Source: Gemmatimonadota bacterium
GTDB lineage: Bacteria > Gemmatimonadota > Gemmatimonadetes > Gemmatimonadales > Gemmatimonadaceae
DNA length: 64,000 nucleotides
Direction of reading: 5' to 3'
Assembly: GCA_027307165.1 (NCBI GenBank)
Contig: DAHUXM010000013.1
Span: 1-64,000, forward strand
In this document: positions 25,925-34,831 of the stretch, in pieces
How positions within the stretch are numbered: position 1 is the first letter of the stretch
Layout: each line of letters begins with the position of its first letter
Program-made: the position numbers and the translations under genes
The notes under the pieces: generated by a model
The model's input: only the letters and a program-made list of their open reading frames with translations
Databases searched by the model: none
What the model was told of the DNA's origin: nothing

Positions 25925-26440
25925 TCATTTTATCGCGCCGGCCTTACCGGCGATTCGACGAAGGATACCAGTCTGGCCAGCGTGATATGCCTGATGCCAA
26001 CATACCGTACTGAGAAGCGAACCGATGGTCTCATCGGGGTTGTCCGTCGGGCTCCTCGGTGCCGGCGTTGCGAGCGTCTCGGCCGAGAGACCGGCGAGTC
26101 CCGCGTCCACACGCATGCAACATTCATCCCACGCAGCCGTGAGCTCGGATATGTCCAGCGCTTCCGTGCCATCGAGCATTGGCGCCGACCCGCGATTGTA
26201 GCGTTGGATCACGCTGCCCTCGATGACCGGCTCCTGACTGAGCAGCGGCAGCACCTGGTGGTACACCGCGAGCAGATGGCCGACCACCCAGTTGAGGCAA
26301 TTTCCTGCTGGCTGCGGCTGGATCAGTGACTCGGATTGCGTGACTCCCTCGACGTTCAGCTTGACGACCTGATGAACCATCCGCGCCTGGTGCCGCAGGA
26401 CGTCCGTCGTGATCGAGAGAGGGGCGGAGCGTGCTGTCAT
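25925..26440 (-). CDS. DinB-family protein
   Basis: A 171-aa four-helix-bundle protein. NCLNWVVGHLLAVYHQVL and STVCWHQAYHAGQTGILRR carry the three histidines that bind a metal in DinB/YfiT-type proteins. Many members are thiol-dependent transferases or are linked to stress and small-molecule modification; the substrate here is unknown. It overlaps the end of the SRPBCC gene by 4 nt (ATGA type) and is the third gene of the ArsR-SRPBCC-DinB unit, so it shares the ArsR-type control region at about 27300. Confidence 0.85.
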   Translation of the reverse strand: MTARSAPLSITTDVLRHQARMVHQVVKLNVEGVTQSESLIQPQPAGNCLNWVVGHLLAVYHQVLPLLSQEPVIEGSVIQRYNRGSAPMLDGTEALDISELTAAWDECCMRVDAGLAGLSAETLATPAPRSPTDNPDETIGSLLSTVCWHQAYHAGQTGILRRIAGKAGAIK

Positions 26441-26958
26441 GACTGTGCCTGGTGTGGGTTGGATGCATGTGCATGCAGGCCGGCGAGGTAGCCGGCGAGA
26501 CGATCGAAAGTGCTGTTCCAGCCGAGGTTGTGGCCGTCACGCGACGCAACGGTGTCGAAGCCGGTCTGATGAAGCGTGAGCTCTGTCCGGTTTCCGCGAT
26601 CGGCGAATGTGAGTGTGACGTGAGTTTCCACGCCGAGTGTGCCGTTGGCGCGCAGCCACCTGTGAGTGAACGAGAGCCGCTCGGGAGGGACTACTTCAGT
26701 GTACACACCCTGCAGCCAGTGATCGACTCCTTCGGGCGAGCGCATGCAGACCTTGTACTCGCCGCCGGCCCGTATCTCGGATTTGACAGTGGTCACCGTG
26801 AATCCAACCGGCGCGTTCTCCCATCGCTTGAGATGCTCGGGATCGGTCCACGCCTGGAACACGAGCTCGCGTGGCGCGTCGAAGAAACGTGTGATGTGCA
26901 ATTCCGGTCCCGTTGTCGCCGGCGCGCCGAGTCCGGTGCTATCTGCGCTTGCGGACAT
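26437..26958 (-). CDS. SRPBCC/AHSA1 domain protein
   Basis: A 173-aa protein with the Bet v1-like AHSA1 fold: LHITRFFDAPRELVFQAWTD, PEHLKRWENAPVGFTV, GGEYKVCMRSPEG and LTFADRGNRTELTLHQTGF. The last ~15 residues are His-rich (GLHAHASNPHQ). Such proteins form a ligand-binding cavity and are typically encoded next to an ArsR-type regulator, as here, where it overlaps the regulator's end by 20 nt. Ligand and role are unknown. Confidence 0.9.
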   Translation of the reverse strand: MSASADSTGLGAPATTGPELHITRFFDAPRELVFQAWTDPEHLKRWENAPVGFTVTTVKSEIRAGGEYKVCMRSPEGVDHWLQGVYTEVVPPERLSFTHRWLRANGTLGVETHVTLTFADRGNRTELTLHQTGFDTVASRDGHNLGWNSTFDRLAGYLAGLHAHASNPHQAQS

Positions 26959-27298
26959 GTCGCTTCCCCTTTTGTTGGATGGTCTTGAGATAGTTATCCA
27001 GCGCGTCGAAGCGCGCGTCCCAGAAGTGGCGATACTGCTCGATCCAATCCGCTATTTCCTTGAGCGGTTCCGCTTCGATTCGCGCGGGGCGCCACTGCGC
27101 GTCGCGTCCTCGCGATATCAGTCCGGCACTCTCGAGCACCTTGAGGTGCCGGGAGACCGCGGGCTGGCTGATGGAGAACGGCTGCGCCAGCTCTGTGACC
27201 GACGCCTGCCCGCTCGCCAGACGGGCGAGGATGGCGCGCCTGGTCGGGTCCGCAAGGGCTGCGAATGTTGCGTCGAGGGTGGTCGAGCTCTGAAGCAT
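26939..27298 (-). CDS. ArsR-family winged-helix regulator
   Basis: A 119-aa protein: FAALADPTRRAILARLASG, SVTELAQPFSISQPAVSRHL, KVLESAGLISRGRDAQW define the ArsR HTH and wing. No cysteine metal site is evident, as is usual for ArsR proteins paired with SRPBCC genes. It leads the operon and probably represses it. Two copies of the palindrome GTTATATAAC lie 12-37 nt upstream of its start and are the likely binding sites. Confidence 0.9.
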   Translation of the reverse strand: MLQSSTTLDATFAALADPTRRAILARLASGQASVTELAQPFSISQPAVSRHLKVLESAGLISRGRDAQWRPARIEAEPLKEIADWIEQYRHFWDARFDALDNYLKTIQQKGKRHVRKRR

Positions 27299-27309
27299 AT
27301 AAGAGAGTT

Positions 27310-27335
27310 GTTATATAACGATTCTGTTATATAAC
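27310..27335. promoter_or_regulatory. Twin 10-bp palindromes, likely ArsR-type operator
   Basis: GTTATATAAC occurs at 27310-27319 and again at 27326-27335, centres 16 nt apart, just upstream of the ArsR-type gene start at 27298. Each is AT-rich and self-complementary, as expected for a dimeric winged-helix repressor. Confidence 0.65.
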
Positions 27336-27355
27336 GACGCCGCGGACTGCTGTCA

Positions 27356-27407
27356 AGTGCTCAAAGGGGAGAACGATTCAGGCGAATCGTTCTCCCCTTT
27401 GAGCACT
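27356..27407 (-). terminator. Perfect 24-bp stem hairpin downstream of pruA
   Basis: Arms at 27356-27379 and 27384-27407 are exact reverse complements around the loop AGGC. The hairpin starts about 20 nt beyond the pruA stop. It has no strong T-run on the minus strand, so it may be a terminator of the stem-only type or an RNA-stabilising element. Confidence 0.6.
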
Positions 27408-27427
27408 CTAGTCTGTATCCGAGAGCG

Positions 27428-29059
27428 CTACTCTTCCGCCATGTACGGATAACGGAAATCGTGCGGCGGTGAGAACGTCTCCTTCACGGACCGCGCCGAA
27501 ACCCAGCGTACGAGATTGAGCTGCGATCCCGCCTTGTCGTTCGTTCCCGATCCACGCGCTCCGCCGAACGGTTGCTGTCCCACCACCGCGCCGGTCGGCT
27601 TGTCGTTGATGTAGAAGTTTCCGGCACTGTCGCGCAGGATGTTCATCGCCGTGCGCACGGCGGCGCGATCCTGCGAGAAGATGGCGCCGGTTAGAGCGTA
27701 CGGTGAGGTGCTGTCCACCGTTCGCAGCATCGCCTCGTACTCGCTGTCGCGATACACGTGCGCAGTCACGACCGGCCCGAAAATCTCCTCACACAGCAGC
27801 TTGTACGACGGATCGCGGGTCTCGACGAGCGTCGGCTCGATGAAGTAGCCCTTGTCGCCCTTCGCGACGCCGCCCTGCACGATGCTCGCGTTCGCGCGTC
27901 CGTGCTCGACGTAATCGCTGATCTTGTTGAACGCACGGTTGTCGATCACCGCACCCATGAAGTTGCGGAAGTCCGTGGGATCGCCCATGCGAAGCTGCTG
28001 CATGATTCCCACGACGCGCTCCTTCAGCTTGGGCCAGATGCTTTCCGGGACATACACTCGGCTCGCCGCCGAGCACTTCTGGCCCTGGAACTCGAAGCCG
28101 CCACGAGCGATCGCGACCGCGAGGGCGTCGACGTCTGCCGATGCGTGGGCTACGATGAAATCCTTGCCGCCGGTTTCGCCGACGATGCGCGGATACGAAC
28201 GGAACGACGACATGTTTGCGCCGATCGTCTTCCACATGCTGTTGAATACGTTGGTGCTGCCCGTGAAGTGAACGCCGGCGAGGTCACGATGCGACAGCAG
28301 TGCATCGGAAACCATGACCGGGTCGCCGGGAACGAAGTTGATCACACCCGGCGGGAGGCCGGCTTCTTCCAGCAGCTTGTAGATGTACCACGCGCTCAGG
28401 ATCGCCGTAGCAGCAGGCTTCCAGATGACCGTGTTGCCCATCAGGGCCGGCGCGGTCGGAAGATTGCCTGCGATCGACGTGAAGTTGAACGGAGTGACCG
28501 CGTAGACAAAGCCTTCCAGTCCGCGGTAATCCAGCTGATTCCACATCGTGTGGTCGCTGAGCGGCTGCTGGTCATACAACTGCTCGGCGTAGTACGGATT
28601 GAAACGCCAGAAGTCGATCAGCTCGCACGCCGAGTCGATCTCGGCCTGAAATGCAGTCTTGGACTGGCCGAGCATCGTAGCGGCGTTGAGCGTCTGACGG
28701 TGCGTGGTGGTGAGCAGCTCCGCCGCCTTGAGAAAGACCGCGGCGCGGTCGCCCCAGGACCAGCTGCTCCATTCCTTGCGCGCTTCCGCTGACGCCGCAA
28801 CTGCCTGCTGCAGCATCGCGGGCGTCGCCATGTGCCAGTCGGCCAGGACGTGCGAGTGGTCGTGCGGCATCACAGCCTGCGCGAGCTTGCCGCTGCGAAA
28901 TTCCTTGCCGCCGATGACGACCGGGATCTCGATGCGCTCCGCTGCCATCGATGCGAGGCGCGATTTGAGCTCCGTGCGCTCCGGCGTTCCGGGCGCGTAT
29001 GTTTTCACCGGCTCGTTGGCCGGAGGAGGGACTCGTCTGTTACCGTTGAATGCTGACAT
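27428..29059 (-). CDS. pruA: 1-pyrroline-5-carboxylate dehydrogenase
   Basis: A 543-aa aldehyde dehydrogenase of the P5CDH type. Visible elements are EGFVYAVTPFNFTSIAGNLP, the NAD motif HFTGSTNVF, the general base in VGETGGKDFI, the nucleophile in GFEFQGQKCSAASRVYV and the C-terminal QPFGGARGSGTNDKAG. It oxidises glutamate semialdehyde to glutamate, the second step of proline catabolism. The length matches stand-alone PruA rather than bifunctional PutA; no proline dehydrogenase gene is in the window. It is divergent from the lipoprotein gene at 29078 with only 18 nt between start codons. Confidence 0.95.
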   Translation of the reverse strand: MSAFNGNRRVPPPANEPVKTYAPGTPERTELKSRLASMAAERIEIPVVIGGKEFRSGKLAQAVMPHDHSHVLADWHMATPAMLQQAVAASAEARKEWSSWSWGDRAAVFLKAAELLTTTHRQTLNAATMLGQSKTAFQAEIDSACELIDFWRFNPYYAEQLYDQQPLSDHTMWNQLDYRGLEGFVYAVTPFNFTSIAGNLPTAPALMGNTVIWKPAATAILSAWYIYKLLEEAGLPPGVINFVPGDPVMVSDALLSHRDLAGVHFTGSTNVFNSMWKTIGANMSSFRSYPRIVGETGGKDFIVAHASADVDALAVAIARGGFEFQGQKCSAASRVYVPESIWPKLKERVVGIMQQLRMGDPTDFRNFMGAVIDNRAFNKISDYVEHGRANASIVQGGVAKGDKGYFIEPTLVETRDPSYKLLCEEIFGPVVTAHVYRDSEYEAMLRTVDSTSPYALTGAIFSQDRAAVRTAMNILRDSAGNFYINDKPTGAVVGQQPFGGARGSGTNDKAGSQLNLVRWVSARSVKETFSPPHDFRYPYMAEE

Positions 29060-29081
29060 GCTTGTAAATTAGCAAGCATGT
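29056..29081. promoter_or_regulatory. Inverted repeat spanning both divergent start codons
   Basis: ACATGCTTG (29056-29064) and CAAGCATGT (29073-29081) flank TAAATTAG. The pruA ATG lies in the left arm and the ATG at 29078 in the right arm, at symmetric positions. A protein bound here would block both genes, or the real start of the plus-strand gene may be the GTG at 29093. Confidence 0.5.
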
Positions 29082-29887
29082 ACAGTCGGGAAGTGTCGTT
29101 ACGCGGGCAGCGGCTCGTTCGGAGCTTCGCATTCGCGGAAACGGCGGCGATTGCGGTACTTCTGACCGTTGCGTGCTCTTCATCACCGGTGACGCTGGGC
29201 AATGTGAGCTACCCGGCTACATCCGCCATAACGTTGCATCCTCCAGCCGCGGCGACGCCCAACGGCGCGTGCCCGGGGTCGCTCCGGACGGTGCAATCGG
29301 GTCCCGATGTGTACGGCGCCTGGTGGGAAGTGCGCGACGACAGCAGCTCGGTCCTCATGGTGGGCCGGTCGACGGACGAGGGAAAGACATGGGGCATCGC
29401 GCAGCCCGCTGATACTGCGGATGTTTCCCGCCGAGGGTGCGCCAGACCCGCGCCGGCAATCGCGGCCGACAGCAGTACCAACTACGTCGACATCGCGTAT
29501 TTCCTCGTGGCGAAGGAAGGGCCGGGAGTCTTTTTCACCCATAGCATGGACGCCCGGACGCTCGGAAGCGGCGACGGAATATTTCACGCGCCGGTGCCGG
29601 TGGTGTATGGCGGCGATCAACCGGCTCACGTGTCGGTAGCCGCGCGGGGAGACGATCTCGTCGTCGCGTACGAAGACCCCAATGGCGATCTCTCGCAGGT
29701 GGGGCTCGCTCTCTCCCGCACCATGGGACACATCTTCGAGCAGCGGTTGATAGTGTCGTTGCCTGGCCTTCCCGCGCACTCTCCGACGGTCGCGCTCCAT
29801 GGCGATTCGGTGCTGGTTCAGTGGTTGGAGCGCCCCGATTCCGTGCCGACTGGCGGTCGTATAGCGGTGCGTTCCGCACGCTGGTGA
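29078..29887 (+). CDS. Lipoprotein with sialidase/BNR-like repeats
   Basis: A 269-aa protein with a lipobox-like stretch (AIAVLLTVACSSS). The mature part has propeller-type elements: MVGRSTDEGKTWGIAQ (an Asp-box-like S-x-D-x-G-x-T-W), VFFTHSMDARTLG, VSVAARGDDLVVAYEDPNG and HSPTVALHGDSVLVQWLER. This suggests a secreted beta-propeller of the sialidase-like superfamily. Catalytic residues of true sialidases are not evident, so a binding or uncharacterised role is more likely. The start may be ATG 29078 or GTG 29093. Confidence 0.65.
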   Translation: MYSREVSLRGQRLVRSFAFAETAAIAVLLTVACSSSPVTLGNVSYPATSAITLHPPAAATPNGACPGSLRTVQSGPDVYGAWWEVRDDSSSVLMVGRSTDEGKTWGIAQPADTADVSRRGCARPAPAIAADSSTNYVDIAYFLVAKEGPGVFFTHSMDARTLGSGDGIFHAPVPVVYGGDQPAHVSVAARGDDLVVAYEDPNGDLSQVGLALSRTMGHIFEQRLIVSLPGLPAHSPTVALHGDSVLVQWLERPDSVPTGGRIAVRSARW

Positions 29888-29996
29888 GGAAAAAGCGCTA
29901 CTTTCATGGGAGAAATTCGCAGTTTCCCTATTGCGCGTTGCTCTCTAGGATATAGCTTGCTCCCCGTCCGGAATTTCCGCACTCACAGGAGATTGT

Positions 29997-30383
29997 ATGC
30001 CAGCGAAGAAGAAGAGCACGGCCAAGAAGTCAGCGAAGAAGGCGCCGGCCAAGAAGGCCGCTGCTAAAAAGGCACCAGCCAAGAAGGCAGCTGCCAAGAA
30101 GGCGCCCGCCAAGAAGAAAGCGGCAGCTCGCAAGCCGAATGCAGCTTTCATGAAGGCGATGACGCCTTCGCCAGAACTCGCAGCCGTCGTCGGCAGCAAG
30201 CCGATGCCGCGCACTGAGATCACCAAGAAGCTGTGGGTGTACATCAAGAAGAACAATCTGCAGGACCCCAAGGAGCGTCGCATGATCAATGCTGACGACA
30301 ACCTGAAGGCCGTGTTCAACGGAAAGAAGCAGGTGTCGATGTTCGACATGACGAAGCTCGTCAACAAGCACCTCAAGGATTGA
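29997..30383 (+). CDS. SWIB-domain protein with histone H1-like Lys/Ala tail
   Basis: A 128-aa protein. Residues 1-48 are repeats of A-K-K-A/P (SAKKAPAKKAAAKKAPAKKA), the composition of eukaryotic H1 tails and bacterial histone-like proteins. Residues about 49-128 are a SWIB/MDM2 domain (MPRTEITKKLWVYIKKNNLQ, INADDNLKAVF, VSMFDMTKLVNKHL). The combination occurs in chlamydiae and several soil phyla and suggests a nucleoid-associated protein. It is followed 15 nt later by the lepB start. Confidence 0.9.
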   Translation: MPAKKKSTAKKSAKKAPAKKAAAKKAPAKKAAAKKAPAKKKAAARKPNAAFMKAMTPSPELAAVVGSKPMPRTEITKKLWVYIKKNNLQDPKERRMINADDNLKAVFNGKKQVSMFDMTKLVNKHLKD

Positions 30384-30398
30384 TCAGGCGGTAATTAA

Positions 30399-31184
30399 GT
30401 GTCGAATGAAGTACAGAAGGGGCGCGCCGGTAAAGCGCGCCCCTTCGCGCAGCAGTCACCACGCCATGTGATATGGGAGAACGTGAAGGGATTCGCGATT
30501 GTCATCGCGGTCTTTCTCGCGTTCCGCGCATTCATCGCAGAGGCTTACAGAATTCCTTCGGGCAGCATGATTCCAACGCTGCTCGTGGGGGATTGGTTGT
30601 TCGTCAACAAGATGACGTACGGCGCGCACATTCCCTTCACCGATAGCCGCCTGCCGGGTTATCGGACTCCCACAAAGGGAGACGTTGTGGTGTTTGTGTC
30701 GCCGTATCAGGCGGACAACGGCGACGATCCCACGCCGACACTCGTCAAGCGTCTCGTCGGAACCGGCGGCGATACACTCTACATGCGCCACGCGGTGCTG
30801 TACGTGAACGGCGTCGAGTCGCACCGGCCGGCGTCCGCAGTGGATCCGTCGCGCCAGGTGCCAGCACAGCCGGACTATCCCGACCCGGAGCACTTCGGCT
30901 GGCAGAAGCGATACGCGCTCATGTCGTCGCGCTTTGGCGCAGCGCCAGCGGAACCGACCCACGACAACTGGGGTCCAATCGTCGTGCCGGCCGACCATTA
31001 CTTCATGATGGGCGACAACCGGTATGATTCGAAGGACAGCCGGTACTGGGGTTTCGTCCCACGGGAGAATGTGCGCGGACGTCCGATGTTCGTGTACTAC
31101 TCCTACAACGCGGATGACTCGGACCGGCCGTTGCCGTTCATAACCGACATTCGCTGGTCACGACTGGGACATTGGATCAAGTAG
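30399..31184 (+). CDS. lepB: Signal peptidase I
   Basis: A 261-aa protein with one N-terminal membrane helix (FAIVIAVFLAFRAFI), the catalytic serine in PSGSMIPTL (Ser 56), the catalytic lysine in LVKRLVGTGGDTL (Lys 117) and the box GDNRYDSKDSRYWG. It cleaves signal peptides of exported proteins at the outer face of the inner membrane. The start is GTG at 30399; a second GTG at 30468 would remove 23 polar residues. A strong hairpin (30417-30445) lies within the first codons. Confidence 0.95.
   Translation: MSNEVQKGRAGKARPFAQQSPRHVIWENVKGFAIVIAVFLAFRAFIAEAYRIPSGSMIPTLLVGDWLFVNKMTYGAHIPFTDSRLPGYRTPTKGDVVVFVSPYQADNGDDPTPTLVKRLVGTGGDTLYMRHAVLYVNGVESHRPASAVDPSRQVPAQPDYPDPEHFGWQKRYALMSSRFGAAPAEPTHDNWGPIVVPADHYFMMGDNRYDSKDSRYWGFVPRENVRGRPMFVYYSYNADDSDRPLPFITDIRWSRLGHWIK
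30417..30445 (+). terminator. 11-bp hairpin at the 5' end of lepB
   Basis: AAGGGGCGCGC and GCGCGCCCCTT pair perfectly around a 7-nt loop. It sits 34 nt after the SWIB gene stop and inside the first codons of lepB from GTG 30399. It could terminate or attenuate SWIB transcription, or hint that lepB starts later. Confidence 0.4.
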
Positions 31185-31708
31185 GGACAGGAACTTCCTA
31201 TCATCCCGCTCCCCGGAGCGTATGGCATCGGATCGCCGCCTCGTTGATCGAGATGGCGATCATAGCTGGAGTCGTCGTGCGAGTGCTTCACGTGATCGCG
31301 AACGCGCATGGCGCAGAGCTGGACTGGCACTCGTTCGTCGGCACGTTCATAGCGATCCCGGTAATACTGCTTGCGCTCGCGACGATTCATCTCGCGAGCT
31401 ACCCGCTGCATCAGTGGGTCTGGCGCGCGCCGGCCTTCGCGCTGCTGGAATCGGCGGTGGAATCGCTACTCAGCCTCGTGCTGATCTTCGCCGGCCGCGA
31501 GCGATGGGGCACCGGCCGCGCGGTATTCGGCGACTGGCCCGCAATGGCGGCGACCACCTTCCTCAGTCGCTTCGCGATGGTCTGTCTGTTCGCCCTCGTG
31601 CTCGGCGGCGTCGCGCAATTCGTACGTCGTCGTGAGATCCGCGCCGAGCGAAAGAGGGGCGCTCATACTCGTTCTGCCGACCCGCCGGGCGGGGATGTGG
31701 AACCGTGA
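31172..31708 (+). CDS. Membrane protein downstream of lepB
   Basis: A 178-aa protein with about four hydrophobic segments (IEMAIIAGVVVRVLHVIA, VGTFIAIPVILLALATIHLAS, LESAVESLLSLVLIFAG, FAMVCLFALVLGGVAQFV) and a basic tail. The start appears to be TTG at 31172, overlapping the lepB stop by 13 nt, which implies translational coupling. I do not recognise a family; the link to signal peptidase may be only operonic. Confidence 0.6.
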   Translation: MDQVGTGTSYHPAPRSVWHRIAASLIEMAIIAGVVVRVLHVIANAHGAELDWHSFVGTFIAIPVILLALATIHLASYPLHQWVWRAPAFALLESAVESLLSLVLIFAGRERWGTGRAVFGDWPAMAATTFLSRFAMVCLFALVLGGVAQFVRRREIRAERKRGAHTRSADPPGGDVEP

Positions 31709-31753
31709 GTAGGTGACTAACTTATCTTTAGTAATCACCACTGAGGGCCAATC

Positions 31754-32170
31754 ATGTACGACGAACGACTAGTTACTCCGATGCGCGCCGAGCTGACGCG
31801 TCTTGGCGTTGAAGAGATGCGGACCGCCGCCGAGGTGGACGCGAAGTTGAAGGATTCGAAGGGCACGACCCTCGTGGTCGTCAATTCAGTCTGCGGCTGT
31901 GCCGCCCGCAATGCCCGTCCGGCGGTCGCGAAGGCGATCACCAACGCGAAGAAGCCCGACACCCTGACGACGGTATTCGCCGGCCAGGACGTCGATGCAG
32001 TGCAGCGTGCACGCAGCTACTTCCTGGGCTACCCACCCTCGTCACCACAGATCGGGCTGCTCAAGGACGGCAAGATCGTCTACATGCTCGAGCGTCACCA
32101 GATCGAAGGCCGCTCGGCAGATGACATCGCGACCGACCTGACGCACGCGTTCGATCAGTACTGTGCGTAG
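31754..32170 (+). CDS. Bacilliredoxin (BrxA/BrxB family)
   Basis: A 138-aa thioredoxin-fold protein of the YphP/YqiW family. The active site is the C-G-C motif in VVNSVCGCAARNARPAV, with SSPQIGLLKDGKIVYMLERHQIEG downstream. Bacilliredoxins remove bacillithiol from protein thiols, so the family hints at low-molecular-weight thiols of this type in the organism; that is inference. It is a single gene, followed by REP elements. Confidence 0.92.
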   Translation: MYDERLVTPMRAELTRLGVEEMRTAAEVDAKLKDSKGTTLVVVNSVCGCAARNARPAVAKAITNAKKPDTLTTVFAGQDVDAVQRARSYFLGYPPSSPQIGLLKDGKIVYMLERHQIEGRSADDIATDLTHAFDQYCA

Positions 32171-32266
32171 CGGATCGTAGGGGTAGCGACGCCCTTCTGA
32201 TAATCGTCATTCCCGCGAACGCGGCCTGGGCGAGTCGTCGTTCCCGCGAAAGCGGACGGGGCAAGT

Positions 32267-32370
32267 CGTCATTCCCGCGAAAGCGGGAATCCATGTTATC
32301 GGTTTCTGGATGCTATGATAGCAGGAAGCTGACCGGCAGCAGATGGATTCCCGCTTTCGCGGGAATGACG
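32267..32370. repeat. REPIN-like element, copy 2
   Basis: Inverted REPs flank a core TGTTATCGGTTTCTGGATGC, TATGATAGCAGGAAGCT and CGGCAGCAGATGG. Two further partial REPs precede it (about 32206-32260). Confidence 0.9.
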
Positions 32371-32378
32371 GATGGGCT

Positions 32379-32419
32379 GGGGACGGAGTGGGGACGGACT
32401 CCGTCCCTACTCCGTCCCC
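32379..32419. terminator. Strong hairpin between convergent genes
   Basis: GGGGACGGAGT-G-GGGACGG, loop ACT, CCGTCCC-T-ACTCCGTCCCC: a 19-bp stem including one G-T pair, followed by TTATTC. It lies 9 nt from the stop of the permease gene (32428) and beyond the bacilliredoxin gene, so it can serve both strands. Confidence 0.65.
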
Positions 32420-32427
32420 TTATTCGT

Positions 32428-33763
32428 TCACGACGTGAAGATCCATCTCCTGACTTCCGCGAGCGTCGGCCGTTTTCCATACATGAGCAGTCCAACGCGA
32501 TAGATCCGCCCCGCCAGCCAGATCGCGCCGAGACAGCTCAGGACAAGAATCGCCAGACTCGCGACTACCTGAATGGTCGGGACGTTCGTGATCGCCATTC
32601 GTATCGGCAGAATGATCGGCGACGAGAACGGCAGCATCGACATCGTGACTGCGAGCGTGCTGGTTGGATTCTGAACCGTGGGCGAGATCAGCACTGCGGT
32701 CAGGACGAGCAGCAACACCACGGGGAACGCTGCCTGTCGCGCATCCTGTTCGCTGCCGACCGTCGCACCGACGGCGGCGTACAGCGCGCCGTAGAAGAGC
32801 AGGCCGAGCAGGAAGAGGACGAGCACGAGGACCACCCAGCTCCATGGTGTAGCGACGAGCGCCGCCAGCATGTCGTTCGAGCCGAATCCTCCGGCTGCGC
32901 CTGCAGCCTGTGCCTTGGCGATCGCCGGTGCACCGAACAGCATCGTGCGTGCGGAGATGAGCAGGACCGTGCCACCGACCCAGACGATCTGCTGCGTGAG
33001 ACCGACCGCCGTCACGCCGATCACCTTGCCTGCCAGCAGGGTCTCCGGCTTCACGCTCGAGATGACGATCTCGGACACGCGTGACATTTTTTCTTCGATC
33101 ACGCCGCTCAGCATGTTCTGCCCGTAGATGATGATCGACATGTACAGGAAGAACGCGACGATCGTGGCGATGATCGCCTTCGCCGGAGTGGTGACGTCCC
33201 GTCCCGTATCGTTGATCGAGACCGCCTGAATCGTTGGAATTGGCGCTGACACGACGCTGTCGATCGCGGGTGCCGACAGCCCCCCTCGCTCGAGACGCAG
33301 GGCGATCAATCCGGAACGAACGGAATTTGCGATGGTGAGGCGATCGCTCTTGGAGTCCGCCTGTCGTCCGGCATACCCCACAGTGTCGCCCCGCAATGTC
33401 GCTGAATCGAGGACGACGAATCCGTTGGCGAGCCGACGCGCGACTTCGGACGTCGCGTCTTCGCGCGCGTGCGCAAGCGAATCCGGGGATACTATCCGGA
33501 CGTCTGCCGTAGTCGCGTCTTCGGACGTGCTGCGCAGCACCGCGAGCGAGCGCGCGACGTACTTGCCGAGCCCCTGTTGCGTCGCGTCGATGATCAGAAC
33601 GCGTGGCGCAACTGATTTCGCGTCCTTGTTGATGAGCAGCAACGGCAGGAATGCGATAGCCGCGAACAGCAAGGGCGCGAATATCGTTGATATCATGAAC
33701 CATCGTGTACGTACGCGTTCGATGTATTCGCGCCGCACGATCGCCCAGAGTTTCGATGCCGTA

Positions 33764-33771
<8 letters not shown>
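32428..33771 (-). CDS. NatB-like ABC transporter permease
   Basis: A 447-aa ABC-2-type permease. A first membrane helix (WFMISTIFAPLLFAAIAFLPLLL) is followed by a ~170-residue extracytoplasmic domain (PRVLIIDATQQGLG, VRIVSPDSLAHARED), then five helices from about residue 210 (AKAIIATIVAFFLYMSIIIYGQ). The motif VIEEKMSRVSEIVISSVKPETLLAGK is typical of NatB/YhaP exporters. It overlaps the ATPase stop by 8 nt (ATGGCTGA), so the two subunits are translationally coupled. The substrate may be Na+ or a lipid-like compound; the family does not settle this. Confidence 0.9.
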
Positions 33772-34561
<790 letters not shown>

Positions 34562-34711
34562 TGTCGCCAAATATAGGCTCGAACGTCATGCACCGCAGTC
34601 GGCCCGGGGGCGGGGGGGGGAGGTGCCGGAGTGACTGCGGGATGCAGAGCGGGTGACTGGTCCTTTGCGACTTGCGGGAGGCGTCCGACGCAAACTTCGA
34701 CCGCCGTAACG

Positions 34712-34747
34712 ATCGAGGGGCCAGGCTCTCAAGCCCGGCCCCTCGAT
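34712..34747 (-). terminator. 16-bp stem hairpin downstream of the cupredoxin gene
   Basis: Arms 34712-34727 and 34732-34747 pair with a single mismatch around CTCA. It lies about 85 nt past the cupredoxin stop on the minus strand. No T-run follows. Confidence 0.5.
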
Positions 34748-34831
34748 GGTCGAATCGAACTCCGACCCTCCAGTTAGTTCGCGACCGGAGGCGTGCAGCG
34801 ATGCGTCCGCGTCCTGCGGCCACCTCGCCTG

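Noticed and set aside
34601-34625. G-run (nine G) upstream of the NatA-like gene as a phase-variation tract
   Set aside because: It lies far outside the probable -10/-35 region of the TATATT promoter, and one sequence cannot show length variation.
34690-34800. A possible tRNA around the GTCGAATCGAAC sequence
   Set aside because: No acceptor stem or anticodon arm could be built. The region is better explained by the terminator-like hairpin at 34712-34747.
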